Notes: a model not told the origin generated them from the letters alone. Positions 35,431 to 47,058 are shown, counted from the first letter of the stretch. The stretch: 64,000 nucleotides of DNA from Podocnemis expansa (GCA_007922195.1 ML681967.1:9634120-9698119), one strand, 5' to 3'. Made by a program: numbers and translations.

Positions 35431-35985
35431 TTTGTCTTGTTTATTCCAAGAGCAAGTGCTTAGTGAGAAGGGATGCCTCTTGTTACACACAGGTACAGTT
35501 CCTACCACAATGGAGCTCTGCTCTAGGTGGGGACCACCATGCATTTTGTGACACAAAGGATGATGCACAATAAGTGATAGAGACGAGCCCCAAAGTCAGA
35601 GGAACCGCACACAGGATTTTAGCTCCAGCCCACCCTCAGGCCTAACGCAATGCTGTGACCTCAGAATTACTTCTGCACTATGGAAAGGTGACACCATATA
35701 AACAGCTGTATGACAGCATCACTAAGGGAGCTGTAGCAGCGGCAGCAGCTCCTTATAGAGGAGAAAGTTTTATTCATGCAAACACTAGCAAGCACTTTGG
35801 TAATTGGCAATGATGGCGAAGGAAACAGGCAGGGCGGTTTAATGGGAGGGTTGTAAAATATCATATCCATTTAAAAGTTTTTCTCCGTGTGGCAAGGCCT
35901 TTATCAGTCAGGGCTGCACATAAAACCAAAGGGGTGGTAGCAGAAGTTCTCCTCATTGCGCCCCAGCCAAGAAATCTGCAGTTGA
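35431..35985. other. No recognised feature
   Basis: Non-coding, no recognisable repeat. Confidence 0.5.
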
Positions 35986-36270
35986 GGCTATGTCTATATT
36001 GATGGCAGCAATTTCGCCGACGTCAGTTCACCCTTCTGGGAGCAGACTGCAGTGACTATGAACTCGCTGCGCTGCTCCCGGAAGTCAACCTTGGAAGTCC
36101 TGGGGATCAGGGGGATAGGGGAAAGCCAACCGCAAGGGTTTTGCAGTTCACTTTTCCCTGATGTGTACTGGCAGCTTAGAAAGCTGCCGCTGGTTATGCA
36201 AGGAATTTTATGTTCCTTTCATAACTGGCAGTCAACTGCCGCCAAAAAGCCCCCAAATGTAGACTAGGGC
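35986..36270. mobile_element. 285-bp MITE, 3-bp TSD class
   Basis: The left end GGCTATGTCTATATTGATGG is related to the 5420 and 11326 elements; the right end ATGTAGACTAGGGC is a worn inverse. TGA flanks both sides (35983-35985 and 36271-36273), a 3-bp duplication. Interior GGCAGCAATTTCGCC and GGCAGTCAACTGCCGCC are partly inverted. Non-coding. Confidence 0.75.
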
Positions 36271-37795
36271 TGAGTCTTCTTTTTTTTATAAATAAGAAGA
36301 ATCCTTCACAAACACTCTCACCTCCCACAAATATAGAATATTGATTATTTCATTGCTGGAGGGTGGGGATAGGTGGATCTGCACTGCAAATAATGTGCCC
36401 CTGAGCAGCAGGGCACAGTAGCTATTAAAATGGCAGTGGATCATGCATTTAAAGTCAATAGAAGCGTTGTTCTTGACTTCACTAGGAGCAGGAACAGGCC
36501 TCTGGAGCATACATCAGCACTCCACAGCAGGAGAGGATGTGAAGTAATGCAACGGAAACAGCAGGAGAAAGTTTTAGGGAGCCAGAATGCAATGACTCAT
36601 CTCCTTACCTCACTACCTCCCAAACATCGTCCTGAGCTAATTAATTACTGGAGCACTGTTCAGGCAGCCATTTGGACAGCCCCACTTCCCATGAATGCTA
36701 AGGATAACCCCTTGGAACTAAAGGCGAGTCGAACTAAACCTACATCCATGAATTTCAGAGTACTTCAAAAGCAAACTCAGATTCAGTTCTGAATTTCAAA
36801 AGTAGTGCCTAGAGCTGTAATGGGGCCTAAAATAAATAGTCAGATCCAAAAACACCCCGTAGAGTCTAGGGGTTTTGCGAACTTGATCCATGGTTTGTAG
36901 CTTAGGTCTCTGTCTGCTTTAAATGTGCATTTTACTATTTGCTTAGATTCAAATGCAACCCTCCTGTGACCCTGCAAGAAAGAAGAGTCAAAGCAAGACT
37001 GAATTTAGGACAGTTTGGCCTGATTCTGATCCCACACAAGTGTGCCTCAGGAGTGACTCAGTATGACTGCAGGCCCAGCCGCCCCTCCACCCCCAGCCTG
37101 CGGGGAGGCTGGCACCACACCCTAAGCTTGGATCAGGCCCTTTTCAGGGCTGAGTTTATTATTCAAGCACAAAGCTCACAAACAAAGCTCCTAGGTCAGT
37201 CAAAGCAGACTACTGGCCTTTCCCTTCACATCTCTGCCCCTCTCCAGGGGCTACCAGAGAAACCAACTTGTTTCCTGAAGCTTTCTTCCGGCTGAGCTAT
37301 CACCCTTGACCCTTTCCCAGATGGATCTGATAATCAAACAGTGATGCCTGCAGGGCCGTAACTACGGCAGGGCCAATGGGGCTTTGCCCTGGGTGCACCA
37401 GAGTGGCTCAATAGAGCTGCTCATTTAAAAGGTGTGTTTTGAGGGGCTGGCCCCAAGCGCCGCTAATGGCAAGGGGTGCATTCTGATCGGAACAGCATGT
37501 TACAGCTCTGGATGCCTGGCACCAAGTGCCTTGGCCCTTAAATGAGCACAAGACCCAGTTACAGACATCATTGCAGTCACTGAAGGTAGGCACCTGAATG
37601 CCTGTGAACAGCAAGGCCTTACCCCACAACAGAGTGACACCTGCATCCTCCTGGCACCAGGATCCACACTGGATTCTACAAGCATTCAGTCCTTTAGCAA
37701 CACCTGTTTGGTAACAGGGCAGATAGATTCACCCCAGCAGCAGGGGTTTCTCCTTCCATCACTGCCCCAAGCTGACACGAGAAAGGCCCCAATTA
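36271..37795. other. No gene; repeat fragment near 37354
   Basis: Mostly unique non-coding DNA. At 37354-37480 CAGGGCCGTAACTACGGC and GGGGCTTTGCCCTGGG look like the left part of a CAGGGCCG-ended DNA element, but no right end is visible. Confidence 0.4.
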
Positions 37796-38203
37796 CAATG
37801 TTCCTTCTAAGCTGCGTGGCTGCGCAGCCCGCCACAGCCCCCCCCCGCACAGGGAAGGCTGCTGGCCGTGCAGGGCCGGCAGTCAGAGGCCCTGCTCAGA
37901 GCTCCTGTGGGGCAGGGAGCTATTAAAACTCCTGCCCAGAATGTCTGAGCATGCTCCGTTAGTGCTTCTCTGGCCCCAGGAGCTGTGGCAGGGCCATGCC
38001 ACTCCAGTGGCAGGGTAGGATTGTGGGGAGGGGCTGGGCAGGCTGGAGGGGTTACCAGGGGAGCGGGCCCGCGAGGGGGTGGGGCGCCAGGATAGGGCCC
38101 GCGGGGGGGGGGGAGGATCGGGCCCACACGGGGGAGGTGGGGGGCCCTGCGCAGCGAGCAACATGAGTTGCTCAGCTGCCAGAGGCTCTTTGAGGGAACA
38201 TTG
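37796..38203. mobile_element. 408-bp CAATGTTCC foldback transposon with exact 8-bp TSD
   Basis: Ends CAATGTTCCTTCTAAGCTG and GAGGGAACATTG are inverted. The target duplication CCCAATTA is exact (37788-37795 and 38204-38211). The interior is C/G-rich with long homopolymer runs; frames there are low-complexity and not genes. The shorter foldback at 1036-1193 shares its ends. Confidence 0.88.
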
Positions 38204-38999
38204 CCCAATTACCTGTCCCAGCTCAGCCTAGTTCCAGTTCAGCAGGAATGGGGATGTGAACAGCAGATGTCTGCCTGTCTCTAAGAGTCAGCTCACAGAT
38301 ATGAGGCATCTCTGCCACTCTGCCCCTCTCACAAACATATGAGCTACATATGGTCAGCCACAGCTGAGGAGGCTGGCAGTGACTTCTTGAAGGTGTCCTT
38401 CGCTATTGATGCTAACATGCCAACTAAGTCTACTTCTTCCTCTTCCTGCTGTCTAGCATATCTTCTCCATTTCCCCAAAGCACCAGCTCACACTGGCCAC
38501 TGTCTGGCAGCAGGATATCAAGTGTGGGGAAGCAGGGCCATGATACGGCCTCACTTTCTCACCTTCCCTTCATGAGTCCCAGTGCTGTGCTACTCCTCCC
38601 TATTCTTCCTGTCACGGCCCCACCACACTACCACCTCTCCCTCTCATTCTCCCCTCATTGTATCTGTGCCACTGTAAACCACTCACTTCTGGTTACTACT
38701 GGGGAAGGACTCGGCCCTCAGAACTGGGATCCAGAGTCCAACTGTTAAGGGCCATTCTGTGACATCTGAGCTGGATCAGTGACTGGGAGCTTGGAGGTGC
38801 TTGGATTTAAGGGCCTGTTTCAAGTCCATCTCTAGTGTTAACATTTTGCCTTGTCTTACTTCAGTTAAATTGAAATTCAGCTCCCTCCCCTCCATCCCCT
38901 TAGTCCTGATATCAGCAAAGGGTTGATAGCTCTTCCCTGAGAAGAGAGAATTGTGAGGGGGGAGAAATTAGAGTAATGATTCTCACTCTTCCTTTGGAC
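38204..38999. other. No recognised feature
   Basis: Non-coding DNA between two MITEs; nothing else seen. Confidence 0.5.
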
Positions 39000-39191
39000 C
39001 AGGGATCTCAAACACGTGGCCCCTAAAGCTATTTCCTGTGGCCCGCAGTGACACAATTATTACTGATATTTGCAATATCATTGTATGGAAAGGTTTCAGT
39101 GGTGCAGCCCTCGGGCTAATGTACTAATCCTCATGCGGCCCTCTACTAGTCCTCATGAAGCCCTCAGGGTGATTTGAGTTTGAGACCCCTG
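39000..39191 (-). mobile_element. hAT-type MITE, family B, copy 1
   Basis: Ends CAGGGATCTCAAAC and GTTTGAGACCCCTG. Flanks CTTTGGAC (38992-38999) and CTTTAGAA (39192-39199) match at 6 of 8. Interior landmarks CTAAAGCTATTTCCTGTGGC and GGTTTCAGTGGTG recur in copies at 43470 and, inverted, 47412. Confidence 0.82.
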
Positions 39192-40424
39192 CTTTAGAAA
39201 CATGTGAGGCCAGCACAGACTGAAGATGACAGGGATGGAGGGCATAAGCAAGAGCATGGTACAAATACCCATACTCTGTTTATTATTACAGTGTGACCTC
39301 TGTCATGAGCCATGCAGTCCTGAAGTGAGGTTAACCATGCTGCAGTTCATCCAAAAGCTATATAGCCCAGTCACGTGTTTCTGGTGTGTGAGTGTGATAT
39401 AAGACTGGGGGTGCTATGACAAATGTAGTGTCTGGATCACTAGTCCATTCAATCCCCCACTTCACCACAGACACACTAATGAATTCACTCAGCATGTCTT
39501 CTTGATATTGCTTATAGCCAATCACATGCCAGTCTGATAAAAGGAACTTGTTTAATCATTCCACTCCATAGGGCCAATCTAGATAAGAATCAAGCACCTC
39601 ACTGAGACCCCAGGTGGTTCCTGAGCCACTTATTGCAATGGTATTAAAAATAAAGAGGCCTTTTGAAGTTCACACATTTTAAATGTGCCTTATAATAGGG
39701 AATGCAAAATCAAAGGGCAAGCTCAGCACATCTGTGACTAGCATTTCTGAACACTTGGATGTCATGTTTCTTTCCTTCTGGCCACCTGGGAGTCCAATGT
39801 CAATAGTGCTTTAACAGTCAGAGGAACTTCTTTACTAATATTTAAGCAAATGTTTAATGCATAGAGAATGCAGGTGGCATTTCTGATTGTTTTACCAATG
39901 TCAAAGCAGGCTGGGGACTGGTTTACAATCTCTGGCATTGGTTGCTTCCCCTCCAAACCCCCCAGAGTAACATAAGATGACACTTCCCAGCAATCCTGAA
40001 CTGTATTTGCAAATGCTGTACCGTGCCCACATCATAAAGCAGCATGGGAGCTATGATTTCAGTGGAGACTTACCAGTTTGCACGAGCAGAGGATCTGGCC
40101 CTCGTTTCTTATTTTCAGTGGAGCAAATAGCTTATTTTGTTATCTATTAAGCCCATGGTTGATTAATTTTGCCTGCAAGGGGTGACGATAAGCTGTGGGA
40201 TTTGCAGATACGTTAAGACCTGTAGTTGTAATTTTAGTCAAAAGCCTCTACAGCCTGATACAAAACCCATTGGCAGGTTCTTCATTAATTGGAATATAAA
40301 TCAAATCAAAATAAATTCACACCATAAGCAATTTCAGAACCCAGCAGTGGACAACATTAGTGCAGCCACCATCCTCTCTTTGTCCAGTGCAAGCCACAAC
40401 AGTGTGACTTTTACACTCCAACCT
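39192..40424. other. No recognised feature
   Basis: Unique-looking non-coding DNA. Confidence 0.45.
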
Positions 40425-40655
40425 CAGAACAGGCTTCCCATGGTTTGAGCCTGTAAACTGCTCTGATTTGCTGTTACTTTATGACCTGATCCTATGTTTT
40501 ACACCCCCTTGCATTTAGTTTCATTCCTTTCTGTAAGTTCACCCATCTTCGAAGCATCTGAGGAAGTGGGATCTTCTCCCACGAAAGCTCATGCAAAAAA
40601 TAAATCTATTAGTCTTAAAATGCCACAGAACTCCTTGTTGTTTTTTTACTAGTCC
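40425..40655 (+). repeat. GACTAACACGG repeat, longer 5' extent
   Basis: Matches the reverse complement of the right-edge element from GGCTTCCCATGGTTTGA through CTGCTCTGATTTGCTGTTAC, TACACCCCCTTGCATTTA, CATCTTCGAAGCATCTGAGG, CACGAAAGCTCATGC, AATAAATCTATTAG and CTCCTTGTTG. It is 5'-truncated within the 3' UTR-like zone, just short of the ORF end seen at 63810. Truncation points differ between copies, as expected from target-primed insertion. Confidence 0.85.
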
Positions 40656-42278
40656 AGATGCAACATTGCCAGGTCAGGAGAGAAAGCACCAGTATGCAGT
40701 ACAGTGTTTCTCAACCAGTATTTTCTGGAACATTGGAGCTCTGCAGACATAGTGCCAGTGTTCAGTGACTGACCCCAACTCCTCCCTATCAAAGGGGACT
40801 GAGGAGGGTGTTGAGTGGAGAAGGAGAAAGGAGCAGTTTAAAATGCCCCCAGCCACAGCAAAGCTTCCAGACATGCAGCAGTGGAGGCTGACGCATGCCT
40901 GAAAGCTTTGCTGCAGCTGGGGCATTTTAAGTCTCCTGCCACCGTTACAGGCTTTTTCAATAACATTTTCATCAGATGTTCCATATAAAGTAACTAATAC
41001 CTGGCCACTAAAAGGTAAAGAAATATGGATGTAGTGACACAATGTCACACATCAGCAAGCTATTCTGAGGCCCTTTGACCACCTGAAAGGATGTGAAATT
41101 GTCCTAACAGAACAGGAACAATCCTGGTGTTGGGATGGCTGGCAACTCTTGCTGGGCTGTTGCTCTTCTATTTCCAAATATCCTCAATGGACACCCTCAA
41201 GGGATTAGCCACTTTCCCTTTCTTCTTCAGCCTCACCCCTCTTCTTGCATTTCGGTACCAATCAATGCTGGCATCTTAACATAGCCTCCACTTCTAACAG
41301 AGCATGTCTACCCCTGTAGGCTGCACAACCTTCACTACCAGTTGCCCCTTTTATAAACCACACTCAGGCAGTCCACTTCCATAGTTCTCCTGAAGGCTTC
41401 CTCTGGGGAGTGGAAGGAAAGATTGCAGTGCCTTCTCTCTTAAAAAGATATGCTCAGATCATACAAATCAGCCTTCTTCCATCAACACAAAATGGAGGGT
41501 ATTGTACTAATGGGAATGGCCCAGATCACCTGAGGAGTCCCACAGGACTTCCCGTGGCAAATGCATTTCGCTGGAATCACAGAATACTCTGCCTCAAAGG
41601 TAAAAGTAACTTACACAAGAGACATAGCTTCCTCAGCAACTGACTGGTGAACCTATAACATGGCACCTCAGCAGCTACAGAACATGATCCAAAACCCACC
41701 TTGCCCCAGCCTGCCCACAGCAACACTACAAATCCATACAAACTAGGCAAAGGCCCATCCACAAAAACTGGAGAAAGAAAGAAACCTTTATGTGTACATT
41801 GTAATTTTGAGATGTGCTCAAATACCATGTTGATGGATTGTTCTATTAAAAGAGAGAGCTCTTATTGTACATTTGATTAATTTAGATTAGAGAGTGTCAT
41901 TCCAACTCAATTTCAGTTTTACTCCATCTGTACAGAAAGCTCTTTGGGGAAGAGAGCATAGCTTCTGGGAAGGGGAGCCTCAAGAAAGACTATCCAAATT
42001 TTAGATGATCATCCAAACTTTCTGAAGGTATCCAAGCAAAAAGTACAGTCCAATGCCCATTGGAGTCCCGAGAATCTTTCCATTGTTATCAATGGGCACT
42101 AGAATGGGCCAGAAACTTTTAGAAATCCCCATTTTGGATACACAGAAACATGTGTTCGTACATTCCAAAAAGTAACTGTGCTGTTTTAGTTTGGCTTGGT
42201 GACGGGAGAACTTCATCAAGATGTCAGGATTTTTAAGATCAGCACTGTCATTTCTCCGAACCCTGAACTCTACCCCCT
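40656..42278. other. No gene; possible worn MITE on the left
   Basis: At 40702 CAGTGTTTCTCAACCAGT looks like a hAT-type left end, but a matching right end is not clear. The rest is unique-looking non-coding DNA. Confidence 0.35.
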
Positions 42279-42876
42279 GGGCACGTCGACACTGGCAGCT
42301 TTTTTTGGGATAAGGAGACTTATCTTGAAAAAACCTTCCTGTGATCAGAGAGCCATTGTGCTTTTTTGGAAAAAAAAAAAAAAAAAGTGTTCTGGTGTAT
42401 CGAAACACCGGAGTGCTTTTTTGAAAAAGCAAAACCCAGCTTTTTTTTTTTTTTTTTTTGAAAAAGCACCTTTTTTCGAAAGAAGCTTTTTCAGGAAAAA
42501 AGCGCCCCGGTATTTTGAAATACCGGAGTGCTTTTTTGGCAAGGTTAAACCTAGCTGCCTGCCAAAAAAAAGGCTTTTTCAAAAAAAAAAAAAAAAAAAA
42601 AAAAAAGCTTTTTCGAAAAAAGCCATTGCCAGACATAGCAATGGCTTTTTTCAAACATGCCAGCCCATCTTTTCAATTGGCTCTGCTTTTTCCAAAAAAG
42701 AGAGTCAAGTGTGGATTCTCTTTTTCACGACAGGGGGAGGGGACTACCTTATTTTGAGATGGAGAACTCCTATTTTGAAATAACATTTTTCAAAACAAGT
42801 GTTTTTTGAAAAAACTATTTTGAATTTATTTCAAAATAGTTTTTTCAAGAAACATGGGGCAGTTGTGGACACAGCC
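42279..42876. mobile_element. 598-bp MITE with homopolymer and TTCGAAA core
   Basis: Left end GGGCACGTCGACACTGGCAG, right end CTGGGG-like then GTTGTGGACACAGCC, a worn inverted pair of the GGC.TGTCTACACTG class. The interior is built from TTTTTCGAAAAA / TTTTGAAATA palindromes with runs of 17 A (42370s), 18 T (42440s) and more than 25 A (42580-42606). Frames rich in K and F on both strands are artefacts of these runs. Confidence 0.72.
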
Positions 42877-43183
42877 ACTGAGAGAACTGTGCCAGGAGAA
42901 AGCATGGATGAAGGAAGGAATCCTCCCTCATGTTGCAGAGCTGTTGAACTCCTGTAGCTGAGCTACAGCAGGCCAGGGAGAACTAGTGGACATGGCTCAT
43001 CACCTCCATCCAAGGTGGGGAGAGGTCCTTGTGGATCTGTCCTCTGAGCATGTCCACTGGCTATGCTTCTAGTACAGCCATCTGTCCCCTTTGTAGTGCT
43101 GTGTACATCACCACCTGGGAAACCTCTCTCACAGCTCACAAGGAGTACTAACCACCTCTGGGCAGGATCTGTGAGCTCTGATC

Positions 43184-43418
43184 CAGGGGTGGCCCAATGT
43201 ACTCAGCCTTCAAGTCACATACAACAACCTTCAGAAGTTCAAGAGCTGGGACACTGCAGCACGAGGGGTGGGACTTGGGGCTTCTTTAGCCCCACCATCC
43301 TGCGGCAAGGCAGAAGCCTGAAGCTTCTCACTCCAGTCTGATAGGTAGGAGGGAGGATGTGCAGCGGGCTCAATGAGTCTCATTTAACTATAAAAAAGAT
43401 GCAGTTTGGTCACCCCTG
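43184..43418. mobile_element. 235-bp hAT-type MITE, exact 8-bp TSD
   Basis: Ends CAGGGGTGGCCCAATGT and GTTTGGTCACCCCTG are inverted. The target duplication CTCTGATC is exact (43176-43183 and 43419-43426). Internal GGGACTTGGGGCTTC and GGCAGAAGCCTGAAGCTTC. Non-coding. Confidence 0.93.
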
Positions 43419-43469
43419 CTCTGATCTATTAGCCCAGCTAGGAAGCCAGTCTCTTCAGTGCAAACCCAT

Positions 43470-43692
43470 TAGGGATCTCAAACACACGGCCCATGGACTG
43501 CATGAGGCCCCTAAAGCTATTTTCTGTGGCCCTCAACAACACCATTGTTACCAAAAAAAGTAAGGAGTCTTGTGGCACTTAAAGACCAGTATATGCAATA
43601 TTGTTGTATGAAAAGGTTTCAGTGGTGTGGCCCTTGGGCTAATGTACTAGTCCTCATGCGGTCCTCATGGTGATTTGAGTTTGAGATCCGTG
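43470..43692 (-). mobile_element. hAT-type MITE, family B, copy 2
   Basis: Ends (T)AGGGATCTCAAAC and GTTTGAGATCCGTG. Interior words match copy 1: CTAAAGCTATTTTCTGTGGC, AATATTGTTGTATG, AAAGGTTTCAGTGGTG. It is interrupted at about 43554-43590 by a GACTAACACGG repeat fragment. The 8-bp flanks no longer match. Confidence 0.78.
43554..43590 (-). repeat. GACTAACACGG repeat fragment nested in family B MITE
   Basis: An A run followed by GTAAGGAGTCTTGTGGCAC and TTAAAGACCAG is the far 3' tail of the repeat in minus orientation. It lies inside copy 2 of family B, dating its insertion after that MITE. Confidence 0.7.
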
Positions 43693-45384
43693 CATTAGGC
43701 TGACTTTGAATAAGCACCTCATTTCTGTATTTTTAAATAAATACAACCATTCCAGTTTTCCATGTGAGGTGGGCCGACAAATGGGCTGTCAGGGAGGTAC
43801 CAGTCAGGAAAGAAACTTATTACAGCAGAAGAGCAGTACTCTATTACTTTTAGGGCCTGTCTTCAGATCTTCCATCTCCCAGATCCTAAAGCAGAGATTA
43901 TCACTAAATCGCCCCCTCCTTAGACATCCCAGTTTCTATCCATTGTGATAAAAGCACCCTGCCCAGCTTGTTTTCACTCTATTCCTAAAAGCCAGTGGGA
44001 ACAGAATCAGCTACTCTCTGTTTAAACCTCCTCCCTGCACTGTCTGGGAAAGCATGTGAATGCGAATGCAGAGCAACGGTTGTATAGCACATCTGGACAA
44101 ACACAAAAAGAAAGTTTTCTCCTTTTATGTTGCCCCTGACAAACTCATGATGAGCTCAGGCTGCAGACAGATCTAATTGTGCTGTAACTGGATAACTGCC
44201 TTGGGATCCCGCAGTTGGAGAGTAGCTCACCAGGGGATGCTTCCAAATCTGATTGGCATCACACCCTGGAATTCAATGATTCAGCTGGGGCATGGAGGAG
44301 AGGAGACAGATCTTGCATGTGTTCCAAACCTACAATCTTAACTGAGCTGGAGAGCTCTATATGAGCCCAGAGTTCCTCAGCTGCAGCCACTGGAGTGGAG
44401 AGTATCTCTTAGTAGTTGGGGTGTGAGCCTGAACTCATGCAGCCTCTATCTGAAGAGATGATTACTTGATGAATGCAAGAAAACAAAGCTATTGAACAAA
44501 TACTGTGGTCCACTAGCCAGAGACTCCCTGCAAGATGTCTCCAAAACACTCTGTTCCTGCACGTAACTATCCAACCCATGTGTCCCACAAAATACAGCTT
44601 CTCTAATAACAGCATGGCCAAAGACTTTTTCAGGAGCCAGTTCCACTCTTCAGCAACCCATAAGATCCAGCAAAATGGAGTGTCTGGGAAGCTATGCACC
44701 AGAAAACCCCAGACCATCTGGAGAGTGCATGGGTGTGGAGTTCAGCTCCCAGAGCCAAGATCCTACAGACAGATCCCTGTTGAAAGGTGTTCCATCCAAA
44801 CAAAAATCTCTCAGACTATGAATTACACCATATAAAGTCTTTAGGTCTTTACATGTAACTCCATAGTGGGAGGGAGCAGGGAATAACACTCCCTAACAAA
44901 GCAAATGAGTTATGTTCCACCCTGTTCCCCCAGCACAACTTTACTGGTGAATTTCGGATTTGTTGGAATCATGGATTTTCTTTTATCTACTATGAATCCC
45001 TCATGCACACCATCTATGGAGACAGTTACCTGCTTTCAACTCAGTCTTCAGGGCATGAGAATTACCTGTCATTTTGCACCTGCCAAGATTTTTTGTCCTG
45101 GTGGATTTATCCTAGGCAGACACCTGAGAATAATGTATCTCACAATCCCATTGCACAGCTGATAAGAGAGGAAAAACCACTGTATCAATGTCTTAGTATC
45201 CCACTCCCATACAGGCTCCATGACTCTCGATCAAAATGAGGAAAGAACACAGTTTCTCAGCAGTATCACAGTGAAACTTCATTTGCAATTTGGCCTTATG
45301 GGGCAAAGATACGAGACGTTATGTGAGACAAAACAAGATGGTGTGGATGGCTCCCCTTTGGATGACTTTCCATAGTGGGAAAGA
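43693..45384. other. No recognised feature
   Basis: Unique-looking non-coding DNA of about 1.7 kb. Confidence 0.45.
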
Positions 45385-45600
45385 TTGTCACCTGGTTACA
45401 GCATCAGGTTAGGGCTCAGGAACCCTGCATTTAGTTCCAGTCACCCCACTGACCCTCTCTTTAGCACTGAGTAAATCACTCTTATCCACAGCTGTAAAAT
45501 AGGAAACACAGTATTCCCGTGCTGAGAGCTCTCTGAAAAAGGCCTCTGTCTTCCTTTGAGAGTGTAAAGCGCCTGGCACAAGGGGGTCACTAATCTCAGC
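45385..45600 (+). repeat. MIR-like SINE relic
   Basis: GGTTACAGCATCAGGTTAGG, CTGCATTTAGTTCCAGTCAC, GAGTAAATCACTCTTATCC and CTGTAAAATAGGAAACACAG keep the MIR order from head to core. Old; approximate bounds. Confidence 0.6.
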
Positions 45601-46439
45601 AGGAATGCCATCATAACACTGACATTGCCTTAGGTTTCAGTCTGTGTCTGAACCCTCCTGAGTTTCGCCTTTGAGTTTCAAAGTCAAACTCCGGCAAAGC
45701 TACCTTGTTTCATCTGTTCCTGCATCAATATCATTCCAAATGGCAACTCAGCACCATCAGGCGGCCCACAGCACTTGGAGCCTAGACCTAAAACAAAAAT
45801 GGGTCTCTGGGGGAGGGGAAAGAGTTGATTTTGCAGGGGGTAAGGGTTCGGCTCTCGGGGGAAGACAGTTGGCCTGTTTCCCAGCTGCCAGAGATCTCTC
45901 CAAACAGCTTAACTGATCTTTTGTGAGCCAAGACTGAGGTTAGTGAATGCATGGAAAGTCAAAACCCAGGTTCCCCTGGAGTGGGTGTGAGGCTGGCTGG
46001 CTGTACACTGTAGTCAGGGCCCCTTGCAGCAGGCTGTCATACAGCCCTACTGGATCAGGATGCTGTGAATGCCAGACTGCCACAGGACAGAAAAATGATA
46101 GTCCTCACTCCACACAATGAGCCTGAAGCTGTGGATTTGCTTGGATGTCAGCTAGTCTGACTGAATGTGCCCATGAAACTCAGTATGCTGGCAACTCTGT
46201 AAATCCCCACCCCAGGTCTCTACCTTTGCTAGGTAACTCTTGCCCCAGCAGGGGAATGGTAAAATAACTAAAACCAGGCCTGTGGGGCAGTTATAGGTAG
46301 GTATCCAGCCATGTGCTAGTTAAGGGGGGGAGAGGAGCAGTATTCCCCCCAGGACCTTTAATAAGGGGGTGTAGGGGGAGATGTGGGGGGTTACTGGGGG
46401 TGCTCCCTAAATTGGTACGACACTATTAGTAGCTGACAA
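45601..46439. other. No recognised feature; downstream flank of CpG island
   Basis: Non-coding sequence inside the proposed first intron of the minus-strand gene. G-rich between 46320 and 46400. No exon seen. Confidence 0.4.
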
Positions 46440-46677
46440 GTGGGGGTTGTTAGGGAAATCCCTGGAGGGGAGGCATCAGGCTCGGGAAAGAAAGGGCGGG
46501 AGAGCAAAACCTTCTCTAATTCCTACCAACACCTGCCTGCCGCCTTTGGCGGTGCCGCCGCTCAGTGTCCACACCCCAGCCCACAGGAGGACCAAGGACC
46601 CCCGTGCTGGACCCCGAGGCGCCGCCGATCCCATCCCCAGTGCCACAGACCAGGGCCCCCGGACCGGACGGGACCGG

Positions 46678-46686
46678 ACTCACCTG
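46678..46686 (-). other. Splice donor CAG|GTGAGT
   Basis: On the minus strand the sequence is CCCCAG|GTGAGTCC, a full consensus 5' splice site. The last exon base is 46684 minus-strand G; the intron starts at 46683. I noticed no equally good donor on the plus strand of the island. Confidence 0.7.
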
Positions 46687-47058
46687 GGGCTGGGTCCCCG
46701 CGCGTCCCCGGCGGCGCAGCCCGGGGCCGGCCGCCCGCAGCAGGTGCGCCCCGCGGAGCCGGGGGGAGTCTCGGCTCGGCTCGGCTCGGCTCGGGCGCCG
46801 GTGCCGGAGAACGGCGGAGCCGGATCCAGGCGGGGCTGGGGCTGGGGCTGGGCTCGCTCCGCTTCCTCCCCGGGCCGGGGCCGCGCCTATTGCTCCTTCC
46901 CGGCGCTCCGGCTGGGGCGCTCCGGCCGCCGCCTGGCCCAGCTCATCCCCCCGGAGCCGCAGGTGCCGCCGCTGCCGCTGGCTCGGGGACGCCCGGGCGC
47001 CGCCGCTCGCTCCGCCGCGCCGAGCCGCTGCCGCTGCCGCTCCCCGCCCCGCTGACAT
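46684..47058 (-). other. Putative first exon, coding status uncertain
   Basis: The right-hand limit given is the most upstream ATG of an open frame; the true exon start is unknown. From that ATG (47056-47058) the frame stays open for exactly 125 codons to the splice donor, which would then be phase 0. The peptide would be alanine-, arginine- and proline-rich (it starts MSAGRGAAAAAARRGG) with no recognisable domain, and the ATG context is weak (C at -3, T at +4). A second ATG in another frame opens a 19-codon uORF (MSWARRRPERPSRSAGKEQ). Both facts make 5' untranslated sequence more likely than coding. Gene identity is unknown; downstream exons were not found in 1-46 kb. Confidence 0.5.

Noticed and set aside
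37354..37480. CAGGGCCGTAACTACGG element
   Set aside because: Only a left-end-like segment is visible; no right terminus, so bounds cannot be supported.
40702..41048. hAT MITE starting CAGTGTTTCTCAACC
   Set aside because: The left end is plausible, but no matching right end or 8-bp flank could be found.
42001..42783. K/F-rich frames of about 200 codons on both strands
   Set aside because: Produced by homopolymer runs inside the MITE at 42279-42876.
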